DNA from: an uncultured Muribaculaceae bacterium
GTDB lineage: Bacteria > Bacteroidota > Bacteroidia > Bacteroidales > Muribaculaceae
Direction: 5' to 3'
Assembly: GCA_934661195.1 (NCBI GenBank)
Contig: CAKUJD010000012.1
Location: 1-45,321, forward strand
Length of the DNA: 45,321 bases
The position numbers and the translations under genes are program-made. Positions 33,596-42,074 of this stretch are shown piece after piece. How positions within the stretch are numbered: position 1 is the first letter of the stretch; each line of letters begins with the position of its first letter. The notes beneath the pieces are model-generated. The model was given only the letters and a program-made list of their open reading frames with translations, did no database searches and was not told the DNA's origin.

Positions 33596-35290
33596 ATGAA
33601 ATCGATCGCATTTGTAATATTACTGTCTGCAATCCAAGCAGCCTTTGCCCGTCCAGCTACCACATGGACTGTGATGGGCAAAGAGCTGGCCGTTGACACC
33701 GTGAAGCATTGCCAACTCGGGCCGGGCACTTACGTAACGATACTTGACCTGACTGGCGACCATCGGCAACGGGTGTTTTTCACAACCACCGACCTCGGCA
33801 ACCCGCTTGTGCAGATAAAGACAATCTGCGGAAACAATGATTTAAAAACGAACCAGACTGTTCCTCAGATGGCAGGCAACAATGGAGACAAAAATTGTGA
33901 ATACTTTGCCGGCGTCAATTCCGACTTGTTTTCGGGCAACGGCCCTATCGGCACAACGATTGTAGATTCTGAAATCTACAAGACAGCCAGGACTGCAACT
34001 GGATGGTACTCCGTTGGGTGCGACAGTGAAAAGCGCCTTAGCTTCGGGCAGTTCTACCCCACATTCAAGCTGGTGTCGACCGCCACAGGACAAATGTCGG
34101 CAAAGAGCGTCAACACTCCGCGAGAGTCAAACGATTTTGTCATTTTCACCGACAAATATGGAGCAGCGACGGGCACCCCGGCCAATGGCGTAGAAGTGGC
34201 GGCCGTTTGCCTCGACAGCGGGCTGTCGGCCTACGGGACCTCGCATTACCAAGTCACGGCGGCGCCTCAATCAGGTGTCGGCAACATGCCGATTCCAGCA
34301 GGAGGAATCGTGCTGTCGGCTAACGCGTCATGGTATATGGACCCATTGAAAAAGCTGAAGGTAGGCGACACCATCAATATTACCCCCACATTCACCCTCA
34401 ATGGCAAGGCCATTGACCAACTTCAGGAAATGAGCGGCGGATGCCCGATGATTCTGCAAGACGGCAGCATCCTCAACACCGACAAAGTGCTCGACCATCT
34501 GTCTTCACGGCGCCCCCGCACCGCCTTAGGGATTGACAAGGCGGGAACCAAAATGGTTATGATGGTGGTGGACGGCGACAAGTTCAACGCCGGGATATCC
34601 GACGGCATCACATCGAAGGAGCTTGCCTGCATGATGCAGAATGCCGGTTGCCAGACGGCCATCAACTTCGATGGAGGCGGCTCGTCGACCATTTATTCCG
34701 AAACGCTTGGAGTGCTCAACCGTCCAAGCGACGGGCAACTCCGAAAAGTAAGGAACGGATGGTTTTTGGCTGCGCCGAAAACCGCTGACACAGATGTGGA
34801 GTCGATCGCATTTGCCGACTATGCAAAGACTATTGCCGCAGGCTCTGCCTATAGGCCAACAGTGTACGGATACAACAAGGACGGATACCTCATCGATGCC
34901 GACCTGGCGGGTTGCACCTTCTCATGCTCGCCCGACAGCAATGTCAGCATTGAGAACGGCACATTCACCTTCAGCCAGGCAGGCACCTACCAGATTGAGG
35001 CAAGCCACAACAGCACTACCGCCAAAATCCGCATTACAGTCACCGGCAACTCCGGCGTCAGACTCACATCGGCCGGCAACAACAGGATGAGAGTGACGGC
35101 AGAGCCAGGGGCAGGTGTGAAAATAACCATTCCCTACGATTCAAGCATACGGCTGTTCAATTGCCAGGGCGTTTGCCTGAACACTGTGAAATGCAAGGCT
35201 GGAACAATATTCATGCCCACATCAGGCTTGTCGTCCGGACTATATTTCATAGCGACTGATAAAGAAATTCGTAAATTACCTATCAAGTAA
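33596..35290 (+). CDS. Exported phosphodiester glycosidase (NAGPA family) with Ig-like and T9SS-like C terminus
   Basis: 564 residues. After a signal peptide (MKSIAFVILLSAIQAAFA) comes a phosphodiester glycosidase domain of the NAGPA / uncovering-enzyme family, about residues 35-395. Hallmarks are EYFAGVNSDLFSGNGPIGTTIVDSEI, PRTALGIDKAGTKMVMMVVDG (R308) and the signature NFDGGGSSTIY (D359). In animals NAGPA removes GlcNAc from GlcNAc-1-phospho-6-mannose; bacterial members act on sugar-1-phosphodiesters more broadly. An Ig-like domain follows at about 400-485 and the last 75 residues look like a T9SS sorting tail (LSSGLYFIATDKEIRKLPIK). It is embedded in the PUL, 4 bp after the glycosidase gene and 32 bp before the propeller gene, suggesting the target glycan carries a sugar-phosphodiester. 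Confidence 0.85.
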   Translation: MKSIAFVILLSAIQAAFARPATTWTVMGKELAVDTVKHCQLGPGTYVTILDLTGDHRQRVFFTTTDLGNPLVQIKTICGNNDLKTNQTVPQMAGNNGDKNCEYFAGVNSDLFSGNGPIGTTIVDSEIYKTARTATGWYSVGCDSEKRLSFGQFYPTFKLVSTATGQMSAKSVNTPRESNDFVIFTDKYGAATGTPANGVEVAAVCLDSGLSAYGTSHYQVTAAPQSGVGNMPIPAGGIVLSANASWYMDPLKKLKVGDTINITPTFTLNGKAIDQLQEMSGGCPMILQDGSILNTDKVLDHLSSRRPRTALGIDKAGTKMVMMVVDGDKFNAGISDGITSKELACMMQNAGCQTAINFDGGGSSTIYSETLGVLNRPSDGQLRKVRNGWFLAAPKTADTDVESIAFADYAKTIAAGSAYRPTVYGYNKDGYLIDADLAGCTFSCSPDSNVSIENGTFTFSQAGTYQIEASHNSTTAKIRITVTGNSGVRLTSAGNNRMRVTAEPGAGVKITIPYDSSIRLFNCQGVCLNTVKCKAGTIFMPTSGLSSGLYFIATDKEIRKLPIK

Positions 35291-35322
35291 CTATTTTATA
35301 ACTATTAAAAAAACAAACAACA

Positions 35323-36606
35323 ATGAAAAGAAATTTACTTTTTGGCGCAGCTTTGATTGCCAGCATGGCAGTTACCGCTCCGACAGCGACTGCGAAATCC
35401 TCGATGGATCACAATCTTAAATGCTTGTGGATGAACACCGATGTTGCTCCACTGCACACTTCGGCACGTCAGGGTGTTGCCGTCAACGGCAAATTCTACC
35501 TTCAGAACAAGGACACCCAGAAAATCGAAATCTGGAACGAGACAGGCAAAATCGGTGAGCTGGATTCCGGCAAAGGCACCAACATCACACGCGACGACGC
35601 CGGCAACATCATTGTCCGCACTGGCGAGTTCAACACCAATTACAATGTGAACAAGGGCGTGAGAATCATCTCCACGACAGGCGAAGTCAAAGATTTTGAA
35701 ATCGCCGGCATTCCCGGCGGACGTGCTGACTTTTGGGGACACGTTGCCGGCGATGTAATGTCGGACAATGGCGGCACTCTGTTTATGGGCACAATGTGGC
35801 AGCCCAACTTGATTGAAGTGCCTATTAAGAAAGGAGCTCAAGTGGTTAATGACACCTATGCCTACAACTTCGTGCAGAATGAGGCTATCAAAGTAAGCGG
35901 CACATTCACCACCACCCACACCATTTGCGCCTACATGTTCGAACCAGAGTCGATAGCACTGCTGTCGCCCAACGTAAAAACGACAAACACCACCTCAGGA
36001 AATGGAAACTCAATCTACCGCCTTACACTTGATGAAGACGGCAACTGGGTTCCAACCGGATTCTATGTGACACCTAACCACAACGGCTGCTCAGGATTTG
36101 AAATCTTCAAGCTCAACGACAAGAAATACATCGTCTATCCTTCTGGCTCGAACAATGCCGACGGCTTTACCGTAGCGTCGTTGAAAGTGAAGGACACGCC
36201 TGCCAACGAAGAGACTGACAAAGATGTGCGCATTGCAACAAAATATGCGGAAGCCAAAGAAGACGGTTCCGACGTTTTGTTCAAAAACAACGCTTTCTAT
36301 GGATGCCACTTCACAGTGGAGCCGGCTACAGAAAATTCCGTTTATATCTACGAGTACGTTCCTAACGCATACATTGCAAAATATGAGCTCACTATCGACA
36401 ACTCGGCAGTAGAAGGCGTTGAGGCAGAAGACGACGCAGTCGTTTACGGTGCCAACGGCAAAATCGTTGTGAAAGGCGAAGGCGTTGCCAATGTATATAC
36501 AGCCTCTGGCGCCCTTATTGCAACTGGCAGCGGCACAATCAACTGCGATGCAGGCCTCTATATTGTCAATGTAAATGGCAAGACGACTAAGGTTATCGTT
36601 AAATAG
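35323..36606 (+). CDS. Secreted beta-propeller-like protein with T9SS sorting tail
   Basis: 427 residues with a signal peptide (MKRNLLFGAALIASMAVTAPTATA). The main part (about 28-345) is beta-rich with blade-like repeats: ARQGVAVNGKFYLQNKDTQKIEIWNETGK, GTNITRDDAGNIIVRTGEF, NGGTLFMGTMWQPNLIEV and GCSGFEIFKLNDKKYIVYPSG. The last 75 residues form a T9SS type A sorting domain (SAVEGVEAEDDAVVYGANGKIVV ... AGLYIVNVNGKTTKVIVK). I do not recognise the family and see no catalytic motif. In a PUL such a protein is most likely a surface glycan-binding protein, a role often filled by SusE/SusF-like lipoproteins, which are absent here. A strong terminator follows, so it closes the first plus-strand transcription unit. 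Confidence 0.6.
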   Translation: MKRNLLFGAALIASMAVTAPTATAKSSMDHNLKCLWMNTDVAPLHTSARQGVAVNGKFYLQNKDTQKIEIWNETGKIGELDSGKGTNITRDDAGNIIVRTGEFNTNYNVNKGVRIISTTGEVKDFEIAGIPGGRADFWGHVAGDVMSDNGGTLFMGTMWQPNLIEVPIKKGAQVVNDTYAYNFVQNEAIKVSGTFTTTHTICAYMFEPESIALLSPNVKTTNTTSGNGNSIYRLTLDEDGNWVPTGFYVTPNHNGCSGFEIFKLNDKKYIVYPSGSNNADGFTVASLKVKDTPANEETDKDVRIATKYAEAKEDGSDVLFKNNAFYGCHFTVEPATENSVYIYEYVPNAYIAKYELTIDNSAVEGVEAEDDAVVYGANGKIVVKGEGVANVYTASGALIATGSGTINCDAGLYIVNVNGKTTKVIVK

Positions 36607-36631
36607 CACGAATATTCTATAACCGATAAAA

Positions 36632-36687
36632 TGGGACAGGCGCATCAGCGAAGCTGTTTTTGGTAGCGCCTGCCCCATTTCTTTTTA
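36632..36687 (+). terminator. Intrinsic terminator inside the PUL
   Basis: Twelve-base arms (36632-36643 with 36666-36677) pair with one mismatch and are followed by TTTCTTTTTAA. The loop itself contains CAGC-GAA-GCTG followed by TTTTT, a nested second hairpin. No consensus promoter is found before the next gene at 36716, so partial read-through probably feeds the GH3 operon. Confidence 0.75.
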
Positions 36688-36715
36688 AGTTACAACCCTA
36701 TTTTCCCCCATTGAT

Positions 36716-39700
36716 ATGACAAAACGCTTCCTTTCAGTGGCTTTATTGACAATTGCCGCATTGTGCGCCACACTGAATGCCGCAGAGCTCATCACAGAGA
36801 ACGACATCGATGCGATTGTCGCCCAAATGACCTTGGAGCAGAAGGCAAGAATTCTTGTAGGAGCTGATGGCAAAAACGACAACATAAGCCATCTTGTAGC
36901 AGGCGCCGCCGGATGGACCTATGAGATTCCGTCATTGGGCATTCCTTCCATAAATCTGGCTGACGGTCCAGTGGGTGTCAGAATAAATCCTGTGCCGTCG
37001 GAAAAAGTCTCGATTAAATATGACAGTCAGGGCATTCCCGTTGTCACATCAGCAACTTCAAGTCCTTCTGGCGGGCTGCGCACATTCTGCACATGCTTCC
37101 CCTCGACAACGGCTCTTGCCGCCACGTGGGACACAAATGCCGCCGACTGGCAAGGCCGGTGCATGGCCAATGAAGCCAAGGCATATGGCGTCGACATCGT
37201 CTTGACCCCCGGCATCAACATTATGCGTAACCCACTTTGCGGGCGCAACTTTGAATACTTCTCAGAAGACCCTCTGCTCACAGGCAAAATGGCCGCCGCC
37301 ATCATCCGAGCCATTCAAGGATGCGGCATAGGCACAAGCCTCAAGCATTTCGTGGCCAACAACCAGCAGACCGGCAAAAAATTCAATGATGCAAGAATTT
37401 CTCAGCGTGCCCTACGCGAAATCTATCTCAGGGCATTCGAGATATGCGTAAAGGAAGCCAACCCATGGACCGTGATGGGATCATACAACAAAATAGCCGG
37501 CCAATTCACCCAAACGAACAAAGACTTAATGGTGAGGCTGCTCCGCAACGAGTGGGGATACAACGGGCTGGTGCTTACCGACTGGACCGTGCGCCGACCC
37601 ACGGCCGACCTGCTAAATGCCCGCTGCGGCCTGATAATGCCCGGCGATGAGGAAATCGTGCAGGAAATCATCGATGCTGCCAACACTGGGAAAGTTTCGG
37701 CCGAGGCCATCGACGCCTGCGTGAAAGACGTGCTCCGCGTTGTGGCGAAATCCATAACAGCCAAGGGGTGGCACTTCACCACTCCTGCGCTTGCCGACAA
37801 TGCGGCGGCATCAAGAAAGATCGCATCAGAATCGATGGTGCTTCTGAAGAACGACAACAATACGCTGCCCTTGAAAGCCGGTTCAAAAATCGCGCTGTTC
37901 GGAGCCACCGCATATAAGTCGATAGCTGGCGGCACAGGCTCGTCGAACGTCAACAAGCCATACGTCATCGACATTTCCACCGGTCTTGAGAACGCCGGCT
38001 TCACCATAGGCAGCAGAGTGGCTGAAATCTACCGCAAATACAATGATTTCCGTACCGTCCTCGATGACAAATTTCCCGACTGCCCGGATTGGCAGAAGAT
38101 TTCATACCACCGCACTGTGTCTCCGGAAATGGACATCACAGGTCACGAGGCCCTCGTGGCTGAAGAAATCGGCAACAGCGACATTGCTGTCGTTGTCATC
38201 GGGCGCGGCTCAGGCGAGACTTCCGACAGAACTGTTGAAAACGACTTCAACCTCACTGCCGAAGAAACGGCTCTGATTAGCAAAGTGGGTGCCGAATGCC
38301 GCAAACAGGGCAAAAAAATGGTTGTCGTCCTCAACGTGTGCGGAGTGGTCGAGACCGAATCCTGGAAATGGAATGCCGATGGCATACTCATGGCTTGGTT
38401 CCCAGGTCAGGAATGCGGCAACGCCGTTGCCGATGTGATTTCAGGCAAAGTGAATCCCTCCGGAAGACTGCCAATGACGTTCCCGCTGAAGTATGCCGAC
38501 ATTCCTTCGGCAAACAACTATCCATACGTTGGCCAGACCGCGGGACGCAACTTTGACTACACTGACTACGAGGAAGACATCTGGGTGGGCTACCGCTACT
38601 TCTCCACATCGCACCGCCGTGTGTCGTTTCCTTTCGGCTATGGCCTGAGCTACACGAATTTCGCCTACTCCAAGCCCGCGGTAAAAAAGGCCGGTGACAA
38701 ATGGACGGTGAGCGTGAATGTGAAAAACACAGGAAGCGTTGCCGGCCGCGAAGTAGTTCAGCTCTACGTAAAGTCGAACCAAGCAACCGACTCCATCACC
38801 AGGCCGGAAGCTGAACTCAAAGCATTTGCAAAGACAAGGCTGCTTGCGCCAGGAGAAAGCGAAACCGTGAAGCTGTGGTTCAGCGCAAGAGACATCGCCA
38901 CGTTTGACGAGCAGTCATCCGCCTGGCTGACAGACAAGGGAACATACACAGTGCAATTGCGTAATTCAGCCGATCCTGCCTCGAAGCTAAGCTCTTCGCA
39001 GTTCAAAGTAGGCAAGACCCTCGAATGGAAAGTTGAAAACATTCTTGCTCCGATAAAGCCTGTAAAAGTAATGAAATGCGACACCATTCAGGAATACCCC
39101 AAAAACGGTATCCGCGACTTGGCTTTGATCTATCAAGGCGGAGCAAAGCGAATCGACTGGACCGCCAATCAGTTTCTGCCCTACGTGACCCACAAATTCT
39201 CCGACGGGCACAGAGACTGGCTATTCGACGGGTTTCTGTTTCTTGACTTCAACGATGGCATGGGACACACCTTCATTCCTCAATATGGCGCGAAAAACGC
39301 CCGCAAGCAGGAATGGGAATGGTATCTCGACCGCCTGTTTGAAAAAGGCAAGTCGCTCGACGCCCTTGACAAATGCATCGGTCAGCAGATCGACTCAATC
39401 GGCGCCCCCGGATTCAAGCATAAAGTGGTGCTGACCATTCCGACCCCTATCGCCGGACAGACTGATTGGGGCAAACTCGGCAACCGCACGCTGATTTTCG
39501 ACAACTACGGAGACCGTTCAGCTGCCGCCATATGGTTTATCGACGAATTGGTGGAGCGTTTCGCCAAAGCCGGATACAAACATCTGGAATTGTCGGGCCT
39601 CTATTGGGTGGACGAAGACATCTGCCACACAAAAGACCTGGTGAAGCACATTGCGCCTGCCGTGCACGCCAAGGGACTTGAATTCATCTGGATTCCATAT

Positions 39701-40090
39701 TACAGGGCAAGAGGCTACGACCGCTGGAAAGAGCTGGGATTTGACATTGCATACTACCAGCCCAACCATTTCTTCGACAAGAAAATTCCCGACTCCCGCC
39801 TCGACGACGCCTGCAATGAGGCTCTTAGCCTTGGAATGGCTATGGAATTTGAGTGCGATTCGAAAGCCCTTTACGGCTCAAAGGATTCATCGTATGGCCG
39901 CATGCAGGCCTACATCAGCGCATTCCGCCGTCACCACGTCTTTGCCACATCGGCCATTGCCTACTACACCGGCAGCCGTGGGCTGATAGACATGGCAGCC
40001 AACCCCAACGCCAAGAACCAGACAATAATGGACGAATTGGCTAAAATAATCGTCGACAGGCGGCACAACAGCAAGTTGACAATTAAATGA
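36716..40090 (+). CDS. Exported GH3 glycosidase fused to a DUF4855 domain
   Basis: 1124 residues with a signal peptide (MTKRFLSVALLTIAALCATLNA). The GH3 part spans about 25-780: an N-terminal barrel with SLKHFVANNQQTGK and GLVLTDWT (nucleophile D289), an alpha/beta domain with IGRGSGETSDRT (probable acid/base E501), and a fibronectin-III-like domain (VKNTGSVAGREVVQLYV). This E..DR arrangement is that of beta-glucosidase-type GH3 enzymes. From about 790 to 1110 there is a DUF4855 domain (DLALIYQGG, WLFDGFLFLDF, LSGLYWVDED with E967, GLEFIWIPYYRARGYDRW, DIAYYQPNHFF), probably a second TIM-barrel hydrolase. Stand-alone GH3 enzymes of this layout are about 750-850 residues, so the extra 330 residues are a true fusion. 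The reading frame is continuous. It heads a sub-operon with 4-bp overlaps. Confidence 0.8.
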   Translation: MTKRFLSVALLTIAALCATLNAAELITENDIDAIVAQMTLEQKARILVGADGKNDNISHLVAGAAGWTYEIPSLGIPSINLADGPVGVRINPVPSEKVSIKYDSQGIPVVTSATSSPSGGLRTFCTCFPSTTALAATWDTNAADWQGRCMANEAKAYGVDIVLTPGINIMRNPLCGRNFEYFSEDPLLTGKMAAAIIRAIQGCGIGTSLKHFVANNQQTGKKFNDARISQRALREIYLRAFEICVKEANPWTVMGSYNKIAGQFTQTNKDLMVRLLRNEWGYNGLVLTDWTVRRPTADLLNARCGLIMPGDEEIVQEIIDAANTGKVSAEAIDACVKDVLRVVAKSITAKGWHFTTPALADNAAASRKIASESMVLLKNDNNTLPLKAGSKIALFGATAYKSIAGGTGSSNVNKPYVIDISTGLENAGFTIGSRVAEIYRKYNDFRTVLDDKFPDCPDWQKISYHRTVSPEMDITGHEALVAEEIGNSDIAVVVIGRGSGETSDRTVENDFNLTAEETALISKVGAECRKQGKKMVVVLNVCGVVETESWKWNADGILMAWFPGQECGNAVADVISGKVNPSGRLPMTFPLKYADIPSANNYPYVGQTAGRNFDYTDYEEDIWVGYRYFSTSHRRVSFPFGYGLSYTNFAYSKPAVKKAGDKWTVSVNVKNTGSVAGREVVQLYVKSNQATDSITRPEAELKAFAKTRLLAPGESETVKLWFSARDIATFDEQSSAWLTDKGTYTVQLRNSADPASKLSSSQFKVGKTLEWKVENILAPIKPVKVMKCDTIQEYPKNGIRDLALIYQGGAKRIDWTANQFLPYVTHKFSDGHRDWLFDGFLFLDFNDGMGHTFIPQYGAKNARKQEWEWYLDRLFEKGKSLDALDKCIGQQIDSIGAPGFKHKVVLTIPTPIAGQTDWGKLGNRTLIFDNYGDRSAAAIWFIDELVERFAKAGYKHLELSGLYWVDEDICHTKDLVKHIAPAVHAKGLEFIWIPYYRARGYDRWKELGFDIAYYQPNHFFDKKIPDSRLDDACNEALSLGMAMEFECDSKALYGSKDSSYGRMQAYISAFRRHHVFATSAIAYYTGSRGLIDMAANPNAKNQTIMDELAKIIVDRRHNSKLTIK

Positions 40091-41082
40091 TGCAAGTCAC
40101 GAATATTATGTTTAAAGCATTGAAATCGGCGCTCCATATTTTAGTTTTGTCGTCGGTATTTATTTTCCCCGCCAAAGCCACAATGCACGTGGCTTTGAGC
40201 GGGGAACTGCTTCATATCAAGTCGCAGTTGGAGGGGCCGCACACTATCAGTTATGAGTTCAGCCGATGCATGGCCAACCATCTGTACACATTCAGCCGTG
40301 TGCTTGTCGACACCACCATAGTCAATGAGGCAACGAGCGACAATATAGGGCCGTTTTTAATCGACGGAGCTGGATGGACCGGAGGCAATCACCTGCTTGC
40401 CAACGGATTGCCATCGGCTTATACCGACAGCGTTTTCATATATGTTGACGGCCGCCGAATAGTGAACGACTTCTCGGGTGAAGCGCAATGCGTGACGGTG
40501 TGCGTGTGCAACACACTGCTGAATCCGTCTGATTCAAGCCAAAAATTCTGTACGGAATCCGTCACCTACTCAATTTGCGGCAACAGCATCCAAGTGTCGG
40601 CCACCCACCACTACCTCAACCGCCAGCCTCTGACGGTTGCCCGCTATTATGGGATGCAGTCGATGATGATTGGAGAGACAGAAATTCTGACCCCGGGAGG
40701 TGAATACTCCAAATGGACTCCAGTGGACAGTGTCGACAGGTTCACCCGTAAATCGGCTCCACACTTTCATCAATTCATCGAGAAATCGAATGTTTGCTAT
40801 GCCGCAGCGTTTTTGACCGACGCCGGACTGGGCGACCATCACCTCATAGGCGACGATGATGTGGTATTTATCGGCAACTCATGGAGCAAGTCGTACCACA
40901 AGCTCATCGGCAATTCCATTGTCAAAGGCGGAGAGACCACACATTGGGAAGGAATATACACTTGGTTCCTAAACCCGCTCATCTCCGATCCGGATTATTT
41001 TTCGTATATTGGCCACTTCAATGGCAAGCAGGCCATTTTCTTCCACAACAAATTGAACGATCTTATCACTCCATTAGAATGA
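40087..41082 (+). CDS. Unrecognised secreted protein of the PUL
   Basis: 331 residues. I do not recognise the family. The signal peptide appears to start at MFKALKSALHILVLSSVFIFPAKA, so translation may begin at 40108; ATG 40087 overlaps the GH3 stop by four bases (ATGA), which argues for coupling from 40087. The mature part is beta-rich with conserved-looking phrases: DNIGPFLIDGAGWTGGNHLL near residue 85, SATHHYLNRQPLTVARYYGMQSMM, GLGDHHLIGDDDVVFIGNSWSKSYHKLI and HWEGIYTWFLNP. Clustered His, Asp and Trp residues suggest a sugar-binding or catalytic cleft of a jelly-roll or mutarotase-like fold, but this is only an impression. It lies between the GH3-DUF4855 gene and the EEP gene, overlapping both by four bases, so it is made with them. 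Confidence 0.7.
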   Translation: MMQVTNIMFKALKSALHILVLSSVFIFPAKATMHVALSGELLHIKSQLEGPHTISYEFSRCMANHLYTFSRVLVDTTIVNEATSDNIGPFLIDGAGWTGGNHLLANGLPSAYTDSVFIYVDGRRIVNDFSGEAQCVTVCVCNTLLNPSDSSQKFCTESVTYSICGNSIQVSATHHYLNRQPLTVARYYGMQSMMIGETEILTPGGEYSKWTPVDSVDRFTRKSAPHFHQFIEKSNVCYAAAFLTDAGLGDHHLIGDDDVVFIGNSWSKSYHKLIGNSIVKGGETTHWEGIYTWFLNPLISDPDYFSYIGHFNGKQAIFFHNKLNDLITPLE

Positions 41083-41876
41083 AAACTATTAAGAATTTAT
41101 TGCTATTAAGCCTTTTGCTTCTGTCGGCAGCCAGCTTTAAAGCCAACGCCGCCGATAAGGAGTTGGTGGTGATGACCTACAACATCCGCGCTGGCAGCCT
41201 GACGTCGATCGACTCTCTTGCGGATTTCATCAACAGCCACCACCCCGACTTTGTGGCGCTGCAGGAGGTGGACGTCATGACCAAACGCGCCAATGCAAAA
41301 AAAATGAATGGAATCAACATCGTGTCGGCACTGGCTGCAAGGACCAACATGTTCGGCTATTTTGGCAAGGCGCTCAATTTTGCCGGCGGCTATTACGGCA
41401 TTGCGATTCTGTCGCGACACCCGTGCAAAAAGATGGAATGCTTCCAGCTTCCAAATCCCAAGCAAACGGAGCAACGGGTGCTTTTATTAGGAAAATTTGA
41501 AATCGACGGGAAACGGGAAATGGCTTTTGCCTGCACGCATCTTGACGTAAAAAGCGCCGAGACAAGAGGCTTGCAGGCCGATTTCATCATCAACAAAATC
41601 AAAGGCGTGTCCCTACCCACTATAATCGGAGGCGATTTCAACGCCTATCCAGAGGAATTGTGCTCTCTGAAATTCCATGCTGCAATGACCGACATTTCAG
41701 GATGCGAGCCTACATTTCCTGCCTGGAGTCCGGACAGAAAGATTGACTACCTGTTTGTCTACGCTCCTTCGCCGTCATTTAAGCCCCATTTCAGCACAAC
41801 CACCCTGCCCGACCAGTTGTCGGATCACAGGGCTATTGTCGCGAAGCTAAAGCTAAGCGACCTTTTACAGCCTTAG
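41079..41876 (+). CDS. Exported endonuclease/exonuclease/phosphatase (EEP) family phosphoesterase
   Basis: 265 residues. A signal peptide (MKTIKNLLLLSLLLLSAASFKANA) precedes an intact EEP domain: MTYNIR (N35), LQEVD (E63), THLDVKS (H154), IIGGDFNAYP (D186, N188), KIDYLFV (D223) and SDHRAI (D249, H250). These are all the metal-binding and catalytic residues of the DNase I / sphingomyelinase / inositol-phosphatase superfamily. Being exported and in a PUL, it more likely cleaves a phosphoester or phosphodiester on the glycan or a lipid headgroup than nucleic acid, but the family alone does not decide. ATG 41079 overlaps the preceding stop by four bases. The gene ends the PUL; no clear plus-strand terminator follows. 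Confidence 0.85.
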   Translation: MKTIKNLLLLSLLLLSAASFKANAADKELVVMTYNIRAGSLTSIDSLADFINSHHPDFVALQEVDVMTKRANAKKMNGINIVSALAARTNMFGYFGKALNFAGGYYGIAILSRHPCKKMECFQLPNPKQTEQRVLLLGKFEIDGKREMAFACTHLDVKSAETRGLQADFIINKIKGVSLPTIIGGDFNAYPEELCSLKFHAAMTDISGCEPTFPAWSPDRKIDYLFVYAPSPSFKPHFSTTTLPDQLSDHRAIVAKLKLSDLLQP

Positions 41877-41947
41877 CAATCCACTCATTTTTTTACAAAC
41901 GACACGCAATTTTTCAACCACGCGCCGCTGGCCCGCGGCTGAAAAGC

Positions 41948-41986
41948 GCAAAAAAACAGGGCCCTGCAAATCGCTGCGGGGCCCTG
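41948..41986 (-). terminator. Intrinsic terminator of the GDPD-porin operon
   Basis: Eleven-base arms (41957-41967 with 41976-41986) pair with one mismatch around an 8-nt loop. The minus-strand sequence continues with seven T residues (plus-strand A run 41950-41956). It is shared space with the end of the converging PUL operon. Confidence 0.8.
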
Positions 41987-42074
41987 CCAACCATTAACTA
42001 ATAAAAATTACTGGATTCCTTGTCGTTAAGGAATTTGCTGCATTTATTATGAAACTACTGCTTGTGTATCGATC

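Noticed and set aside
36607..36715. A separate promoter for the GH3 operon
   Set aside because: The best -7 look-alike (TATTTTCC at 36699) has two mismatches, no -33 box, and would leave almost no leader.
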